From assembly GCA_005223075.1 (NCBI GenBank), contig NJBO01000004.1, forward strand, positions 88,852-152,851: DNA of 64,000 bases, written 5' to 3'. A program made the position numbers and the translations under genes. Position 1 is the first letter of the stretch. Every line of letters begins with the position of its first letter. The notes below the pieces were generated by a model that was not told the origin of the DNA, searched no databases, and worked only from the letters and a program-made list of their open reading frames with translations. This document shows, one piece after another, positions 7,418 to 16,509 of the stretch. The stretch is from a candidate division TA06 bacterium B3_TA06. Lineage in GTDB: Bacteria; Hydrothermota; Tepidihabitantia; B3-TA06.

Positions 7418-8766
7418 TAATGGAGCAAAAGAACGTCGACGAACTCCTTGCTAAGGCCGAGAAGCCGAGCAAGGACGCGATGAAGATGCACCCATTCTAT
7501 CAGGGCAAGGTGCAGGTGATGGCCAAGTGCTGCGTGCGTAACATGGACGACTTCGCCATCTGGTATACGCCTGGCGTGGCCAAGCCGTGTCTGGATATCC
7601 GCGACCACCCGGAAAAGGTGTTTGAACACACCAACAAGGGGAACATGGTGGCGGTGGTCTCGGACGGCACGCGGGTGCTTGGTCTGGGTGACATCGGCCC
7701 CGAGGCCGGGCTGCCGGTGATGGAGGGTAAAGGACTTCTCTTCAAATACCTGGGCGGTGTTGATGCCTTCCCCATCTGTCTTGATACCAAGGACCCGGAC
7801 AAGATCATCGAGACGGTGCTCCTTCTTCAGCCATCATTCGGCGGCATCAACCTGGAGGATATCTCTCAGCCCAAGTGTTTCGACGTTCTGGATGAGCTCA
7901 GAAAGCGCGCCCGCATCCCTGTGTGGCACGACGACCAGCAGGGCACGGCTGCGATAATCTACGCCGGACTCATCAACGCCGTTAAGCTGGTGGGCAAGAA
8001 GATTGCCGATATTAAGCTGGTCTTCCTGGGAGCCGGTGCCGCGAACATCCGTGCCGCTCACGTGTGCATCACCGGTGGTTTCAACCCGGAGAATATGATC
8101 CTGGTGGATTCCAAGGGCATTATCCATAAGGAACGCACCGAGCTTGCAGAGAAGTACAAACAGAAGTGGGAGCTTGCTCAGATCACCAACCGCGAGCAAG
8201 TCAAGGGGGGTATTGCAGATGCCATGCGCGGCGCCGATGCGGTGGTTGGTGCATCCAAGCCCGGTCCCGGCGTCATATTGCCAGAGTGGATCAAGGCCAT
8301 GGCCGCAGACCCGATCGTATTTCCCTGTGCCAACCCGGTGCCTGAGATCTGGCCCTGGGAGGCCAAGGAGGCGGGTGCTCGAGTGGTCGCAACCGGACGT
8401 TCCGATTTCCCAAATCAGGTCAACAACTCGCTTGGCTTCCCCGGCATCTTCCGCGGAACCCTTGACGTGCGCGCCAGAACCATCACCGATGGCATGTGCA
8501 TCGCCGCAGCCAAGGAGCTTGCAAAGGTCGCCGAGGACAAAGGTCTTACGGAGGACTACATCATCCCCTCCATGGACGAGTGGGAGGTCTTCCCGCGCGA
8601 GGCCGCAGCCGTCGGTATGCAGGCCGTCGAGGAAGGGGTGGCGCTTCGCGCAGACGTCACCCGTGAGCAGTTGCTCAAAGAGGCGGAGGAGACGATCCGC
8701 AACGCACGCTCCTCTGTCCAACTTCTCATGAAGGAAGGTTATATACCTGAGTATAAAGAGGAATAG
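7414..8766 (+). CDS. NAD(P)-dependent malic enzyme
   Basis: Oxidative decarboxylase converting malate to pyruvate and CO2. The N-terminal catalytic domain has WYTPGVAKPCLDI, GDIGPEAGLPVMEGK and INLEDISQPKCFD. VWHDDQQGTA is the metal/substrate loop, and VFLGAGAANI is the dinucleotide-binding turn. ANPVPEIWPWEA and GRSDFPNQVNN follow as in the family. At 450 residues it matches the short bacterial type without a phosphotransacetylase tail. AAAGGAG precedes the start; ATG 7414 overlaps the cdd stop, and ATG 7420 is an alternative. The pairing with cdd is unusual metabolically. A hairpin terminator follows. Confidence 0.96.
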   Translation: MIMEQKNVDELLAKAEKPSKDAMKMHPFYQGKVQVMAKCCVRNMDDFAIWYTPGVAKPCLDIRDHPEKVFEHTNKGNMVAVVSDGTRVLGLGDIGPEAGLPVMEGKGLLFKYLGGVDAFPICLDTKDPDKIIETVLLLQPSFGGINLEDISQPKCFDVLDELRKRARIPVWHDDQQGTAAIIYAGLINAVKLVGKKIADIKLVFLGAGAANIRAAHVCITGGFNPENMILVDSKGIIHKERTELAEKYKQKWELAQITNREQVKGGIADAMRGADAVVGASKPGPGVILPEWIKAMAADPIVFPCANPVPEIWPWEAKEAGARVVATGRSDFPNQVNNSLGFPGIFRGTLDVRARTITDGMCIAAAKELAKVAEDKGLTEDYIIPSMDEWEVFPREAAAVGMQAVEEGVALRADVTREQLLKEAEETIRNARSSVQLLMKEGYIPEYKEE

Positions 8767-8772
8767 TTAAGT

Positions 8773-8807
8773 GCTCCTTTCGTCCCCTTGGGACAAAAGA
8801 TCGCAGT
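8773..8807 (-). repeat. Dispersed hairpin repeat, copy 3
   Basis: Minus-strand reading: GCGATC, TTTTGTCCC paired with GGGGACGAAA, then GGAGCAC. The stem bases differ from copy 1 (GTCCC/GGGAC instead of GCCC/GGGC) but still pair. Confidence 0.7.
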
Positions 8808-8816
8808 GAGAATAAG

Positions 8817-8840
8817 AAGGCCAGCCCACAGGCTGGCCTT
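8817..8840 (+). terminator. Terminator after malic enzyme
   Basis: Perfect 10-bp stem AAGGCCAGCC/GGCTGGCCTT with a four-base loop, ending in a short T-rich stretch. It separates malic enzyme from the promoter of the first aminopeptidase. Confidence 0.75.
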
Positions 8841-8862
8841 TCACCTTTAATCAGGTAGTATA

Positions 8863-8890
8863 TTGACAAACATGATCCCTCCATTAAACT
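8863..8890 (+). promoter_or_regulatory. Promoter for the aminopeptidase pair
   Basis: TTGACA, 16-bp spacer, TAAACT. Predicted start near 8897 and AAAGGAG before the ATG at 8928. Confidence 0.78.
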
Positions 8891-8927
8891 ATCCTCTAGG
8901 GATTTTAAACACAAATAAAGGAGCGAG

Positions 8928-10877
8928 ATGAATCTGTTTTTACTTTTGGTCGCCGCCGTGCCGCTTCCTACGCTCGAGCAGCATATGCTCCTTCACAAGC
9001 AGGAGAAGGTTAGCCAGAGAATTATGATACCTGGCGATTACTGGGATGAGGGGCACGACTTCGACGTTCTTGACTACGATATAGATATGACCGTAGATAT
9101 ACCCGCGGACACCATCTGGGCAGATGTAGGTATTCAGTTTGAGGTGCTTTCGGATGATCTGGACACCATGGGTCTGAACTTCCACTGGGCACTCACGGTG
9201 GAGGAGGTAAAGGAAGGTTCTAACCCACTCGAATGGGAGTCCGTCATAGGCGGAGATTTAAAGATAGCCATGGGCAGAGAGGTATCGGCAGGCGATACCC
9301 TTGAGCTTACCATCAGCTATCATGGGAAACCGATTCAACGGGGGCAGGGCCTCTACATAGACGAATTGGTTACCTACACCAACTGTGAACCGCAAGGGGC
9401 GCGGAACTGGATTCCATGCTACGACGAACCCTCGGACAAGGCAACGTTTACCCAGCATATCACCGTGCCACGCGATTATAAACTCGTAGCCAACGGAACC
9501 CTTGAATCCTTGGAAAAGAATGGAAACTGGTGGACATATACCTGGCGCGAGCACTATCCCCAGCCTACCTATCTTATCGCCTTTGCCACAAGTAAGCACT
9601 ACGTCACAAAGGATACCTTCGCCACTGTGGATGCGATCGAAGTTCCCATGAGAACCTGGATGCTTGAAAGCCACAATGTAGCGAATAAGTTTGATTGCAC
9701 CCCCGGAATAGTGGAATACTTCTCCGATATCTTCCCGCCCTACCCCTTTGCCGATGAGAAGTACGATCAGGTCCATGCTCCAATAGGTGGAGCCATGGAA
9801 AACACCACCTGCACATTCATCAACACCTTCAAGAACTGGGGAACCACATGGGATCCTGTGATCGCACACGAGCTCTCTCACGATTGGTGGGGCGACTGGC
9901 TTACCTGTGCCACCTGGGCCGATCTGTGGCTCAACGAGGGATTTGCCACATACTGCGAGGTTCTGTGGTGGGAGGAAAAATACGGTCAGGAGGGCTACGA
10001 CGCCTACGCTCGTTGGATAATGGATCTCTATCTTGAATACGGTCAGCGCCATCCTATCTACGATCCGCCGTGGGGTGATCTCTTTGGGGTGACTACCTAC
10101 GAGAAGGGTGGAAGCGTTATGCACATGCTGAGGCAGGTTTTAGGCGATTCAATCTTCTTCGCGGGCCTCAACACCTACGCGTGGCGCAACGCAAACGAGG
10201 CTGTTATCACCGACGACTTCCAGGATGTAATGGAAGAGGTGGCAGCCCAGGACCTTGACTGGTTCTTTGACGCCTGGATATACGGACCGGGACACCCCCA
10301 CTACGAGATCGGCTGGAGAGTTGCCCCTAAATCGGGTAACACTTACGATGTGGAGTTTGCTATCTCCCAGATGCAGGATCAGAGCAAACATTATTTCCCA
10401 TTCCGGATGCCTTTAGAGATCTATATTTACTCCAGAAGTGACACAACGGTTGAGACCATCACAGACAGCCTCGGTTATCAGCGATTCAGTGTTGAAATCG
10501 AGGGAGAGCCAGATTCCTTCCGCTTGGGCCCTCGTAGCAAGGTACTATGCGAGATAACCTATCACGACGACATTGACGATGTGCCTCGGCCGGGTGTTGA
10601 AGAGAAACCGGTCGATAGAACAGCACCTTTGACGCTCTCCGCAGACGATATGTTCACCGATCTCATGCACGTTCGCTTCAGCCAGCCGCAGGCTCAGTTC
10701 GTAAGCCTTGCTCTTTATGATGCCGCTGGTCGTCGAGTCAGACTGTTCTACAAAGGTCGCTCCAGGGAGTTCTACCGGGTCTATCCACTTGCAGATCTCG
10801 CTTCCGGTGTTTACTTCGTTCGCCTGGGGCAGGCCAGCGGTTCTTATACGTCGGTAAAGACTGTCAAGATCAGGTAA
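8928..10877 (+). CDS. Secreted M1-family metallo-aminopeptidase with sorting domain
   Basis: Zinc peptidase of the M1 family, acting outside the cytoplasm. A short signal (MNLFLLLVAAVPLP) leads to the M1 beta domain. GAMEN at 288-292 binds the substrate amino end, HELSH at 314-318 and Glu337 bind zinc, and the spacing HExxH-x18-E is exact. The last 80 residues form a type-A sorting domain: LALYDAAGRRVRLF, LASGVYFVRL and a final VKTVKIR. AAAGGAG precedes the ATG. It is followed three bases later by a paralog with the same layout, so the two form an operon for extracellular peptide use. Export by a type IX-like route is inferred from the C-terminus. Confidence 0.95.
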   Translation: MNLFLLLVAAVPLPTLEQHMLLHKQEKVSQRIMIPGDYWDEGHDFDVLDYDIDMTVDIPADTIWADVGIQFEVLSDDLDTMGLNFHWALTVEEVKEGSNPLEWESVIGGDLKIAMGREVSAGDTLELTISYHGKPIQRGQGLYIDELVTYTNCEPQGARNWIPCYDEPSDKATFTQHITVPRDYKLVANGTLESLEKNGNWWTYTWREHYPQPTYLIAFATSKHYVTKDTFATVDAIEVPMRTWMLESHNVANKFDCTPGIVEYFSDIFPPYPFADEKYDQVHAPIGGAMENTTCTFINTFKNWGTTWDPVIAHELSHDWWGDWLTCATWADLWLNEGFATYCEVLWWEEKYGQEGYDAYARWIMDLYLEYGQRHPIYDPPWGDLFGVTTYEKGGSVMHMLRQVLGDSIFFAGLNTYAWRNANEAVITDDFQDVMEEVAAQDLDWFFDAWIYGPGHPHYEIGWRVAPKSGNTYDVEFAISQMQDQSKHYFPFRMPLEIYIYSRSDTTVETITDSLGYQRFSVEIEGEPDSFRLGPRSKVLCEITYHDDIDDVPRPGVEEKPVDRTAPLTLSADDMFTDLMHVRFSQPQAQFVSLALYDAAGRRVRLFYKGRSREFYRVYPLADLASGVYFVRLGQASGSYTSVKTVKIR

Positions 10878-10880
10878 GCC

Positions 10881-12794
10881 ATGAGAGCATTGGTAAACCT
10901 TTTACTTATCCTCACTGCCTGGTGGCCCAAAGAGCGAAGCGGGTTGGAGCACCATCCGGTTATGGAGTTCGCGGATTTCGTTTTAGAAGATACGAGCATT
11001 GCCTATGACATCCAGCACTATAAGCTCGCCTTTGATGTTGATATCCCAGCCGAGACACTTTCCGCTAACACAGAGATCACCCTCAGTATGCTGGAATCTA
11101 CAGATTCCCTGATGTTGCATTTTGTGGGGATGGAGGTCTCCGAGATCAAAGAAGGAGGCGAGTCTCGTTCCTTTGAGCGTGTTGATTCCTTCCTTGTGTT
11201 ATCCCTGGGTCGAACCGCTTCAGCAGGTGAAGAGATTGTCTTGGATATCTCCTACCACGGAGCACCTACCCCTGCTTCAAGCGTATTTGGTGAGGGGCTT
11301 GTGATTGACGGAAGTGACGCTGACACAGCGGTTACCTACACCTGTAACGCACCCTGGGCTGCCAAATACTGGTTCCCATGCCAGGATAATCCGGCTGATA
11401 AGGCAACCAGCCAGATGGAGGTTACCGTTCCCGCAGGCTACGAGGTTATATCAAACGGTACGCTTGCCTCGGCTGATCGTTCGGGTTCAAACTGGACCTT
11501 CCATTGGCAGGAGTTCCACCCCATCGCCACCTACCTCATCGCGTTCGCCGCATCGAAGAACTACGCACTAACCACAGATACTGCCTCGATCGACGGCACA
11601 CCGCTACCCATCTACCACTGGGTGCTTGCCAAGGACTCCGCCCAGGTTACCCCTAAGCTTATGCGGGTGAATGAGATAGTGGAGTACTTCTCCGAGCTCT
11701 TCTATTCTTATCCTTTCCTTGACGAGAAGTATGCTCACGTTCATTTCCCTGTACGGGGTGCCATGGAGAACCAGACCTGCACCCACATCAACACCAATAT
11801 CCCGTGGGGTGACTGGGACGTTATCGTTGCCCATGAGCTTTCTCACTCCTGGTGGGGCAATGCGATAACCTGCCGTAAGCTCAAGCACATGTGGCTTAAC
11901 GAGGGTTTTGCCACCTACTGTGAAGCCTTATGGATCGAGCACCGCGACGGCGCTGACGCATATCAGGAGTACTATGAGCGGGAGATTGCGGGCGGGTATC
12001 TCGGCGACTTCCAATCAAGGCGCTATCCCATACTTGATCCACCCTGGTCGGAGATCTACTCTCCTCTTACATACGAGAAGCCTGCCGCCGTTCTGCACAT
12101 GCTGCGGCGGATTGTAGGAGATGACGAGTTCTTTAGCATCCTGCGAACCTACGGCGAGCGTTATCAGGATTCCACCGCATTGAGCGAGGACTTCGAGGCG
12201 GTGGTGGACGAAGTCACAGGGCAAGACTACTCCTGGTTCTTTAACCAGTGGCTCAGGGCTCCTGGCCATCCTGAATATCTAATCAGCTGGGGTGTTGAGC
12301 CGACAGGCGATTCTGTACGGGTAATCATGAGATTGCGTCAGACCCAGAGCTGGCCGCCTGATGTTCCAATATTTCGAATGCCGGTTGAGTTCGGTCTCAT
12401 TGAAAGTGCAGATACCAGCTTCGTTTCGTTCATTGACAGCCTCGAAGATCAAAGTTTTGAGGTTACAATAGGCGGTGCACCTGATGGAGTTATCTTCGAT
12501 CCACACGGCAATCTGCTCTGCGAGATTGAGGTATCCGGTATAGCCGAGAAGAACCCGGATGATGGTTCAGGTTTTGTCTGCTCAACCATCTGTAGTGGCT
12601 TGCTGGAGTACACGTTGGATTTCCATAAGCGGATTGATCTGGTGCTCTACGACGTCTCAGGCCGCCAGATTGAAACTTGGTCAGATATCAAGGAAAGCGG
12701 TTCCTTGGATCTTGGGCATTTGCCCGGCGGGGTCTACTTCCTGAGGGTTTTGAGTCTCCCCTCACAGACGCATCGAGTAGTTCTCATCCGATGA
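10881..12794 (+). CDS. Second secreted M1-family aminopeptidase with sorting domain
   Basis: Paralog of the preceding gene, sharing the same order of motifs: GAMEN at 293-297, HELSH at 318-322 and Glu341, all intact. The N-terminus (MRALVNLLLILTAWW) is a weak signal peptide. The C-terminus has LVLYDVSGRQIETW, LPGGVYFLRVL and a final RVVLIR, a type-A sorting domain. It begins three bases after the stop of its neighbour with little Shine-Dalgarno, consistent with reinitiation. The divergence between the two copies is considerable, so the duplication is old and substrates may differ. No terminator is seen before the convergent FG-GAP gene. Confidence 0.95.
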   Translation: MRALVNLLLILTAWWPKERSGLEHHPVMEFADFVLEDTSIAYDIQHYKLAFDVDIPAETLSANTEITLSMLESTDSLMLHFVGMEVSEIKEGGESRSFERVDSFLVLSLGRTASAGEEIVLDISYHGAPTPASSVFGEGLVIDGSDADTAVTYTCNAPWAAKYWFPCQDNPADKATSQMEVTVPAGYEVISNGTLASADRSGSNWTFHWQEFHPIATYLIAFAASKNYALTTDTASIDGTPLPIYHWVLAKDSAQVTPKLMRVNEIVEYFSELFYSYPFLDEKYAHVHFPVRGAMENQTCTHINTNIPWGDWDVIVAHELSHSWWGNAITCRKLKHMWLNEGFATYCEALWIEHRDGADAYQEYYEREIAGGYLGDFQSRRYPILDPPWSEIYSPLTYEKPAAVLHMLRRIVGDDEFFSILRTYGERYQDSTALSEDFEAVVDEVTGQDYSWFFNQWLRAPGHPEYLISWGVEPTGDSVRVIMRLRQTQSWPPDVPIFRMPVEFGLIESADTSFVSFIDSLEDQSFEVTIGGAPDGVIFDPHGNLLCEIEVSGIAEKNPDDGSGFVCSTICSGLLEYTLDFHKRIDLVLYDVSGRQIETWSDIKESGSLDLGHLPGGVYFLRVLSLPSQTHRVVLIR

Positions 12795-12851
12795 GATAAA
12801 CTAACGCAGGACAGCCCCGCCCTTCCTTATCCCTTCAGTTAATTCCAGAAC

Positions 12852-14885
12852 CTAGTAGATGACTATCTTCCCTCTGAATTCTTGATTCTCCACGTCTAAT
12901 CGGTAGAAGTAGACACCCGGCTGCTGCACGATCCGAAAGCTTGCTTCTCCATCCTCGATCCTTCGAGAGTACTCCGCGATGCGCTGCCCGGCAACGTTGT
13001 AGAGGAGAAGCGTTGCTTTGTCTGAATCCGTTCCAACGGTCAGTTTGACTTCAACCTCATGGCCGATAAGGGATGTGGTGACGGAGGGTGGTCTGTCAGG
13101 CGACTCGGCGATCCCGCCTGTTGATTCGTTGCGATAGTAGCGCAGTCTGCCTCCTTGAACGAGGTAGAGGTCAAGATCACCGTCTTCATCAGCATCGCAG
13201 AGACAAGGGTTGCCGCTGACTCCGAGACTCTTGAATACCTCCTCGTGCTTATGCCAGCGAGGATTATCCTGACCGGAATTAAAGTATGCAACCAACCCCT
13301 GGTATCCGGTATTGACTGTGAGATCGGGCAGGTCTAATTCGTTGTCGGTTAAATCTCCTGGCGTTAAAAAGATGATTCCAGAACTGGGCAGGCCTGTTAT
13401 AAAATCGTGATGGTATTCATAGATAGGTTCCTCATCAGAGCCTGTGTTGATAAAGCCTACTACGGTTGAATCCTCATAGTCGGCGGTAAGCTCACCGATT
13501 AAGTCCATGTCGCCGTCGCCGTCCACGTCAAGGAAGCATGAGGGGAAAAGCGGAGGTAACTCCTTAAGCGCATTGCTGTCTGCGACCCATTCAGGTTCCT
13601 CTTTCGTGCCCTGGTTACGGTGAAGGATGTGGGAACCGATGTAGTTGGATTCATCGTCCTCCTTGATGATGTTTATTACGTAGTCAACAAGACCGTCTTG
13701 GCTGAAGTCTACGTATTGCAGGTGTCCATTAGAGATAGGAATATGTACGTTCCATTCCCAATAGCGGTAATGCGTATCTACTTGCCAAAGGGTGCCGTCT
13801 TCGTTCGCAGAGGAGTGATGCCTGAAGTAGGGGAATAGATAGCCGGGTCCGAAGGGGTCTTCTTGGTATTCCTGTTCAGCCACAGCCAACTCAGGTATTC
13901 CATCGGCATCAAGGTCGGCTGCGGCTGGATAGTGCCCCAGAATTCCTCCCCAAACGATGGGCCGTGCGTCGTAAGCGATTCCTTCGGACGTAAGTCTGCC
14001 TGGGATGTAGTGATAGCCTTCGTCCCAATCATATCCGGGGTAGATGATATCCTCAACCCCGTCTTGGTTCCAATCGAGGATTTCAAGTTCCTTTATCTCG
14101 TTTCTTAAAAAGAGGTGAATGGTGTCCCATTCAGGGGAGAGGGCAGAACCCTTATTGTGCCAGACAGTGAAGTACACCCAATCTGGACGAGGGTCGACAG
14201 CAAGCCATTCTCCTGTCAGTACATCCCAGACACCATCTTTGTCCCAGTCTATCCATTGAAGCGCGGGCAGCGCTGGCCAGTATCCGAAGTAGGAGCTATC
14301 GAGTTCCCATGATGGCTTCTCGGGAGTGCCGGCATTCCACCACAAGGCTGGTAGTGGGGAATCCTCCTCTACCCACATATACCCCATCATATCCAGATCT
14401 CCATCCTCGTCTATGTCGGCAAAGTCGGGTCTTATGACCCACTCCTTGTCAAAGAGTGTGGTGTCAAGTTCCCATAGAGGTTCGCCTGGCTTTCCCTTGT
14501 TAACAAAGACGAACATGAGGCGAGACCAGCCCTTCTCCATCGAGATCACGATTTCATCTCTTCCGTCTGCATTAAGATCGCCTACCCCTAAGGAATGTAT
14601 CACTCCTTGAAGAGGTGGTTCAAAAACGATTCCGTTAAGAAGTTCCTGGTTCGCCTTCCATTGTCTGCCTCTGGAGGTAAGGATATTCTCGAATGCTTCG
14701 AGGGAATCACCGAACTCCTTGCCAAGGCGTATCATATCTTCATCGCCGTCAAGGTCCACATCCACGAACTCCAGTTGTTGTTGGTTAAAGGTAAGCCCCA
14801 GGCTTATACGCTCGGTCTCGTCGACCCAGTACCACTGCGGCTGGGCCGAAAAAAGGGTCAGAAACACAAAGATGAACATATACAC
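12852..14885 (-). CDS. Secreted FG-GAP/VCBS repeat protein with sorting domain
   Basis: Large surface or secreted protein made of about nine FG-GAP/VCBS-like repeats, each with a calcium-binding Asp-rich loop such as VDLDGDEDM, DIDEDGDLD, WDKDGVWD, LDVDGDGDM and DADEDGDLD. These probably fold as a beta-propeller. A signal peptide (MFIFVFLTLFSAQPQ) starts it and a type-A sorting domain (LLYNVAGQRIAEY, PGVYFYRLDV, GKIVIY) ends it. No catalytic motif is visible; adhesion or ligand binding is only a guess. AAAGGAGG precedes the start. Its promoter lies next to the left end of an insertion sequence. Confidence 0.88.
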   Translation of the reverse strand: MYMFIFVFLTLFSAQPQWYWVDETERISLGLTFNQQQLEFVDVDLDGDEDMIRLGKEFGDSLEAFENILTSRGRQWKANQELLNGIVFEPPLQGVIHSLGVGDLNADGRDEIVISMEKGWSRLMFVFVNKGKPGEPLWELDTTLFDKEWVIRPDFADIDEDGDLDMMGYMWVEEDSPLPALWWNAGTPEKPSWELDSSYFGYWPALPALQWIDWDKDGVWDVLTGEWLAVDPRPDWVYFTVWHNKGSALSPEWDTIHLFLRNEIKELEILDWNQDGVEDIIYPGYDWDEGYHYIPGRLTSEGIAYDARPIVWGGILGHYPAAADLDADGIPELAVAEQEYQEDPFGPGYLFPYFRHHSSANEDGTLWQVDTHYRYWEWNVHIPISNGHLQYVDFSQDGLVDYVINIIKEDDESNYIGSHILHRNQGTKEEPEWVADSNALKELPPLFPSCFLDVDGDGDMDLIGELTADYEDSTVVGFINTGSDEEPIYEYHHDFITGLPSSGIIFLTPGDLTDNELDLPDLTVNTGYQGLVAYFNSGQDNPRWHKHEEVFKSLGVSGNPCLCDADEDGDLDLYLVQGGRLRYYRNESTGGIAESPDRPPSVTTSLIGHEVEVKLTVGTDSDKATLLLYNVAGQRIAEYSRRIEDGEASFRIVQQPGVYFYRLDVENQEFRGKIVIY

Positions 14886-14905
14886 CTCCTTTTGTCCATC
14901 TAAAT

Positions 14906-14933
14906 ATCATAACTTAGGAGAAGTAATTGTCAA
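14906..14933 (-). promoter_or_regulatory. Promoter for the FG-GAP protein
   Basis: Minus-strand TTGACA, 16-bp spacer, TATGAT, about 20 bases before the start codon's ribosome site. The -35 end is less than ten bases from the outermost insertion-sequence repeat. Confidence 0.75.
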
Positions 14934-14940
14934 GTCTGCG

Positions 14941-16392
14941 CATTGCCTCATCAAAAATCCACCTGACCGAAGGATGACGCTTGCGGAATAACATGTCTGG
15001 TTGCCTCACGTAAAAATCCACATGAACGTGGATCAGAGTATGATCGTTTCCATTAAGAACAAGAAAAGGAGGCGGTCATATGGCACTGTACCCTATGAGT
15101 GCACCAGGCACTCAAGGGGCACGCTGACGTTAAGAGAAAGGAGAGCGGTGATTAAGGAAACAGTAGGACGCTATCAGAGGGCTAGGAAGAGGGAGAAAAC
15201 AAAGATACTGGATGAGTTTGTGGTCTTGACCGGCTACACCAGGCATCATGCTTGTTGGGTCTTGAGGACGTGGGGCAAGCGCAGCCCTCCCAAGCATACC
15301 AGGAGAAGACGCCGTATCTACGATCACAAGGTATTTGTGGCACTCAGGGAGGTATGGCTTATCTGTGACTCGATCTGCGGCAAGCGACTGGCTCCGTATC
15401 TTAAGGAGATAGTGCCTATTCTTATTCGCCACAAGGAGTTGACTGTAAACACCGAGACTGCCGAAAAGCTTACAAGGATAAGTGCTGCAACCATAGACAG
15501 ACTACTTGCGCCGGAGAGGAAGAAGTACAATACAAAGCCCAGATTGAGGTCTGAGAGTTCGCTTCTTAACCGGATACCACTAAAGACCTTCTCTGAGTGG
15601 GACAGAACTAAGCCTGGTCATCTACAGGTGGATCTGGTGGAGCACAACGGGGGGACCACTAGAGGCGAATACACCTGCAGCCTGGTTATGACGGACCCCT
15701 GCAGCGGCTGGACCGAGGTTCGTGCGGTTCGCAACAAGGCTCAGGTGTGGGTGTTTGAGGCATTGCAGTACAGCCTTGGCCGTATCCCCTTCCAAATAGA
15801 TGGGCTGCACTCTGACGGCGGCTCCGAGTTCATCAACGACCATCTGGAAAAGTACTGTGAGAAAGAAGGGATAACCTTTACCCACTCCCGCCCCTACAAG
15901 AAGAACGACAACTTCTGCGTAGAGCAGAAGAACGGTAACATAGTGCGCAGGACTGTAGGTTATGGCAGATACAGAGGTGAAAGTGCTTTGAAGGTGCTGA
16001 ACGAGCTGTACGAAGTTCTCAGAGTATACGTGAACTACTTTCAGCCGGTGATGAAGCTTGTGGAGAAGACCAGAATAGGCAGCAGGGTCACCAAGCGCTA
16101 TGATAAGGCGAGAACCCCCTTTAAGCAATTACTGGAGTGTGAGCAGATAGAAAAAGAGGCAAAGCAAGTGTTGAGTGAACAGTACAGAAGCTTAAATCCT
16201 GCTGAACTGAAGAGGAAGATTACATGTTATCAGCAGCAGCTATTCAGATATCTACCCAGGAGAAGAACGAGGGACAAATCAGGACTGGACAGCGTGAAGA
16301 TTTACTCCGCAAGCGTCGTCCTTCGGTCAGGTAGAATTTAAATGAGGCAACAGGTATTCATTTCAAGTGGATTCTTATGTGAGGCAACAGGG
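14941..16392 (+). mobile_element. Insertion sequence with doubled inverted ends
   Basis: Each end holds two copies of a TTGCCTCA...AATCCAC-like block. Left: 14942-14966 and 14999-15027. Right, inverted: about 16341-16354 and 16364-16391. A 28-30 base module (CTGACCGAAGGA..GACGC..TGCGGA) also occurs inverted at 14963-14990 and 16301-16332, the right copy overlapping the transposase 3' end. A DDE transposase fills the centre. No clear target duplication can be called by eye, so the exact borders are uncertain by several bases. Confidence 0.85.
15040..16341 (+). CDS. DDE transposase of the insertion sequence
   Basis: Integrase-core (DDE) transposase. An N-terminal helix-turn-helix-like region (RERRAVIKETVGRYQ, then KTKILDEFVVLTGYTRHHA) binds DNA. 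The catalytic acids fit HLQVDLVEHNGG (D), GLHSDGGSEF (D) and DNFCVEQKNGN (E). The C-terminus is basic. The start is unclear: the frame is open back to 15001 inside the left end; ATG 15040 is the first outside the repeats. The strongest ribosome site (AAAAGGAGG) drives an ATG at 15080 in another frame that stops after 15 codons. Homologs begin near residue 30 of this reading. The element appears intact otherwise. Confidence 0.9.
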   Translation: MIVSIKNKKRRRSYGTVPYECTRHSRGTLTLRERRAVIKETVGRYQRARKREKTKILDEFVVLTGYTRHHACWVLRTWGKRSPPKHTRRRRRIYDHKVFVALREVWLICDSICGKRLAPYLKEIVPILIRHKELTVNTETAEKLTRISAATIDRLLAPERKKYNTKPRLRSESSLLNRIPLKTFSEWDRTKPGHLQVDLVEHNGGTTRGEYTCSLVMTDPCSGWTEVRAVRNKAQVWVFEALQYSLGRIPFQIDGLHSDGGSEFINDHLEKYCEKEGITFTHSRPYKKNDNFCVEQKNGNIVRRTVGYGRYRGESALKVLNELYEVLRVYVNYFQPVMKLVEKTRIGSRVTKRYDKARTPFKQLLECEQIEKEAKQVLSEQYRSLNPAELKRKITCYQQQLFRYLPRRRTRDKSGLDSVKIYSASVVLRSGRI

Positions 16393-16473
16393 TCTGACGT
16401 GGGATACTCGGGGAGTTTTGATTGGGGTCCCCACGAGGTCGCGAAGCAAAGACGTGGGGTAAATAAAGGGGGT

Positions 16474-16504
16474 CCCCGAGAAGTTACGTCGTAACTTCTC
16501 GGGG
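16474..16504 (-). terminator. Strong hairpin 3' of tRNA-Glu
   Basis: A perfect 14-bp stem (CCCCGAGAAGTTAC / GTAACTTCTCGGGG) with a three-base loop starts five bases beyond the tRNA and is followed on the minus strand by a T-rich stretch. It is a good terminator for tRNA-Glu. Confidence 0.75.
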
Positions 16505-16509
16505 CTTAA

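Noticed and set aside
7834..8721. 295-codon ORF antisense to malic enzyme
   Set aside because: Lies fully within a well-conserved gene and shows Cys/His/Leu-rich composition typical of reverse-strand shadows.
9258..10124. 288-codon ORF antisense to the first M1 aminopeptidase
   Set aside because: Covers the conserved active-site region on the other strand; no independent evidence.
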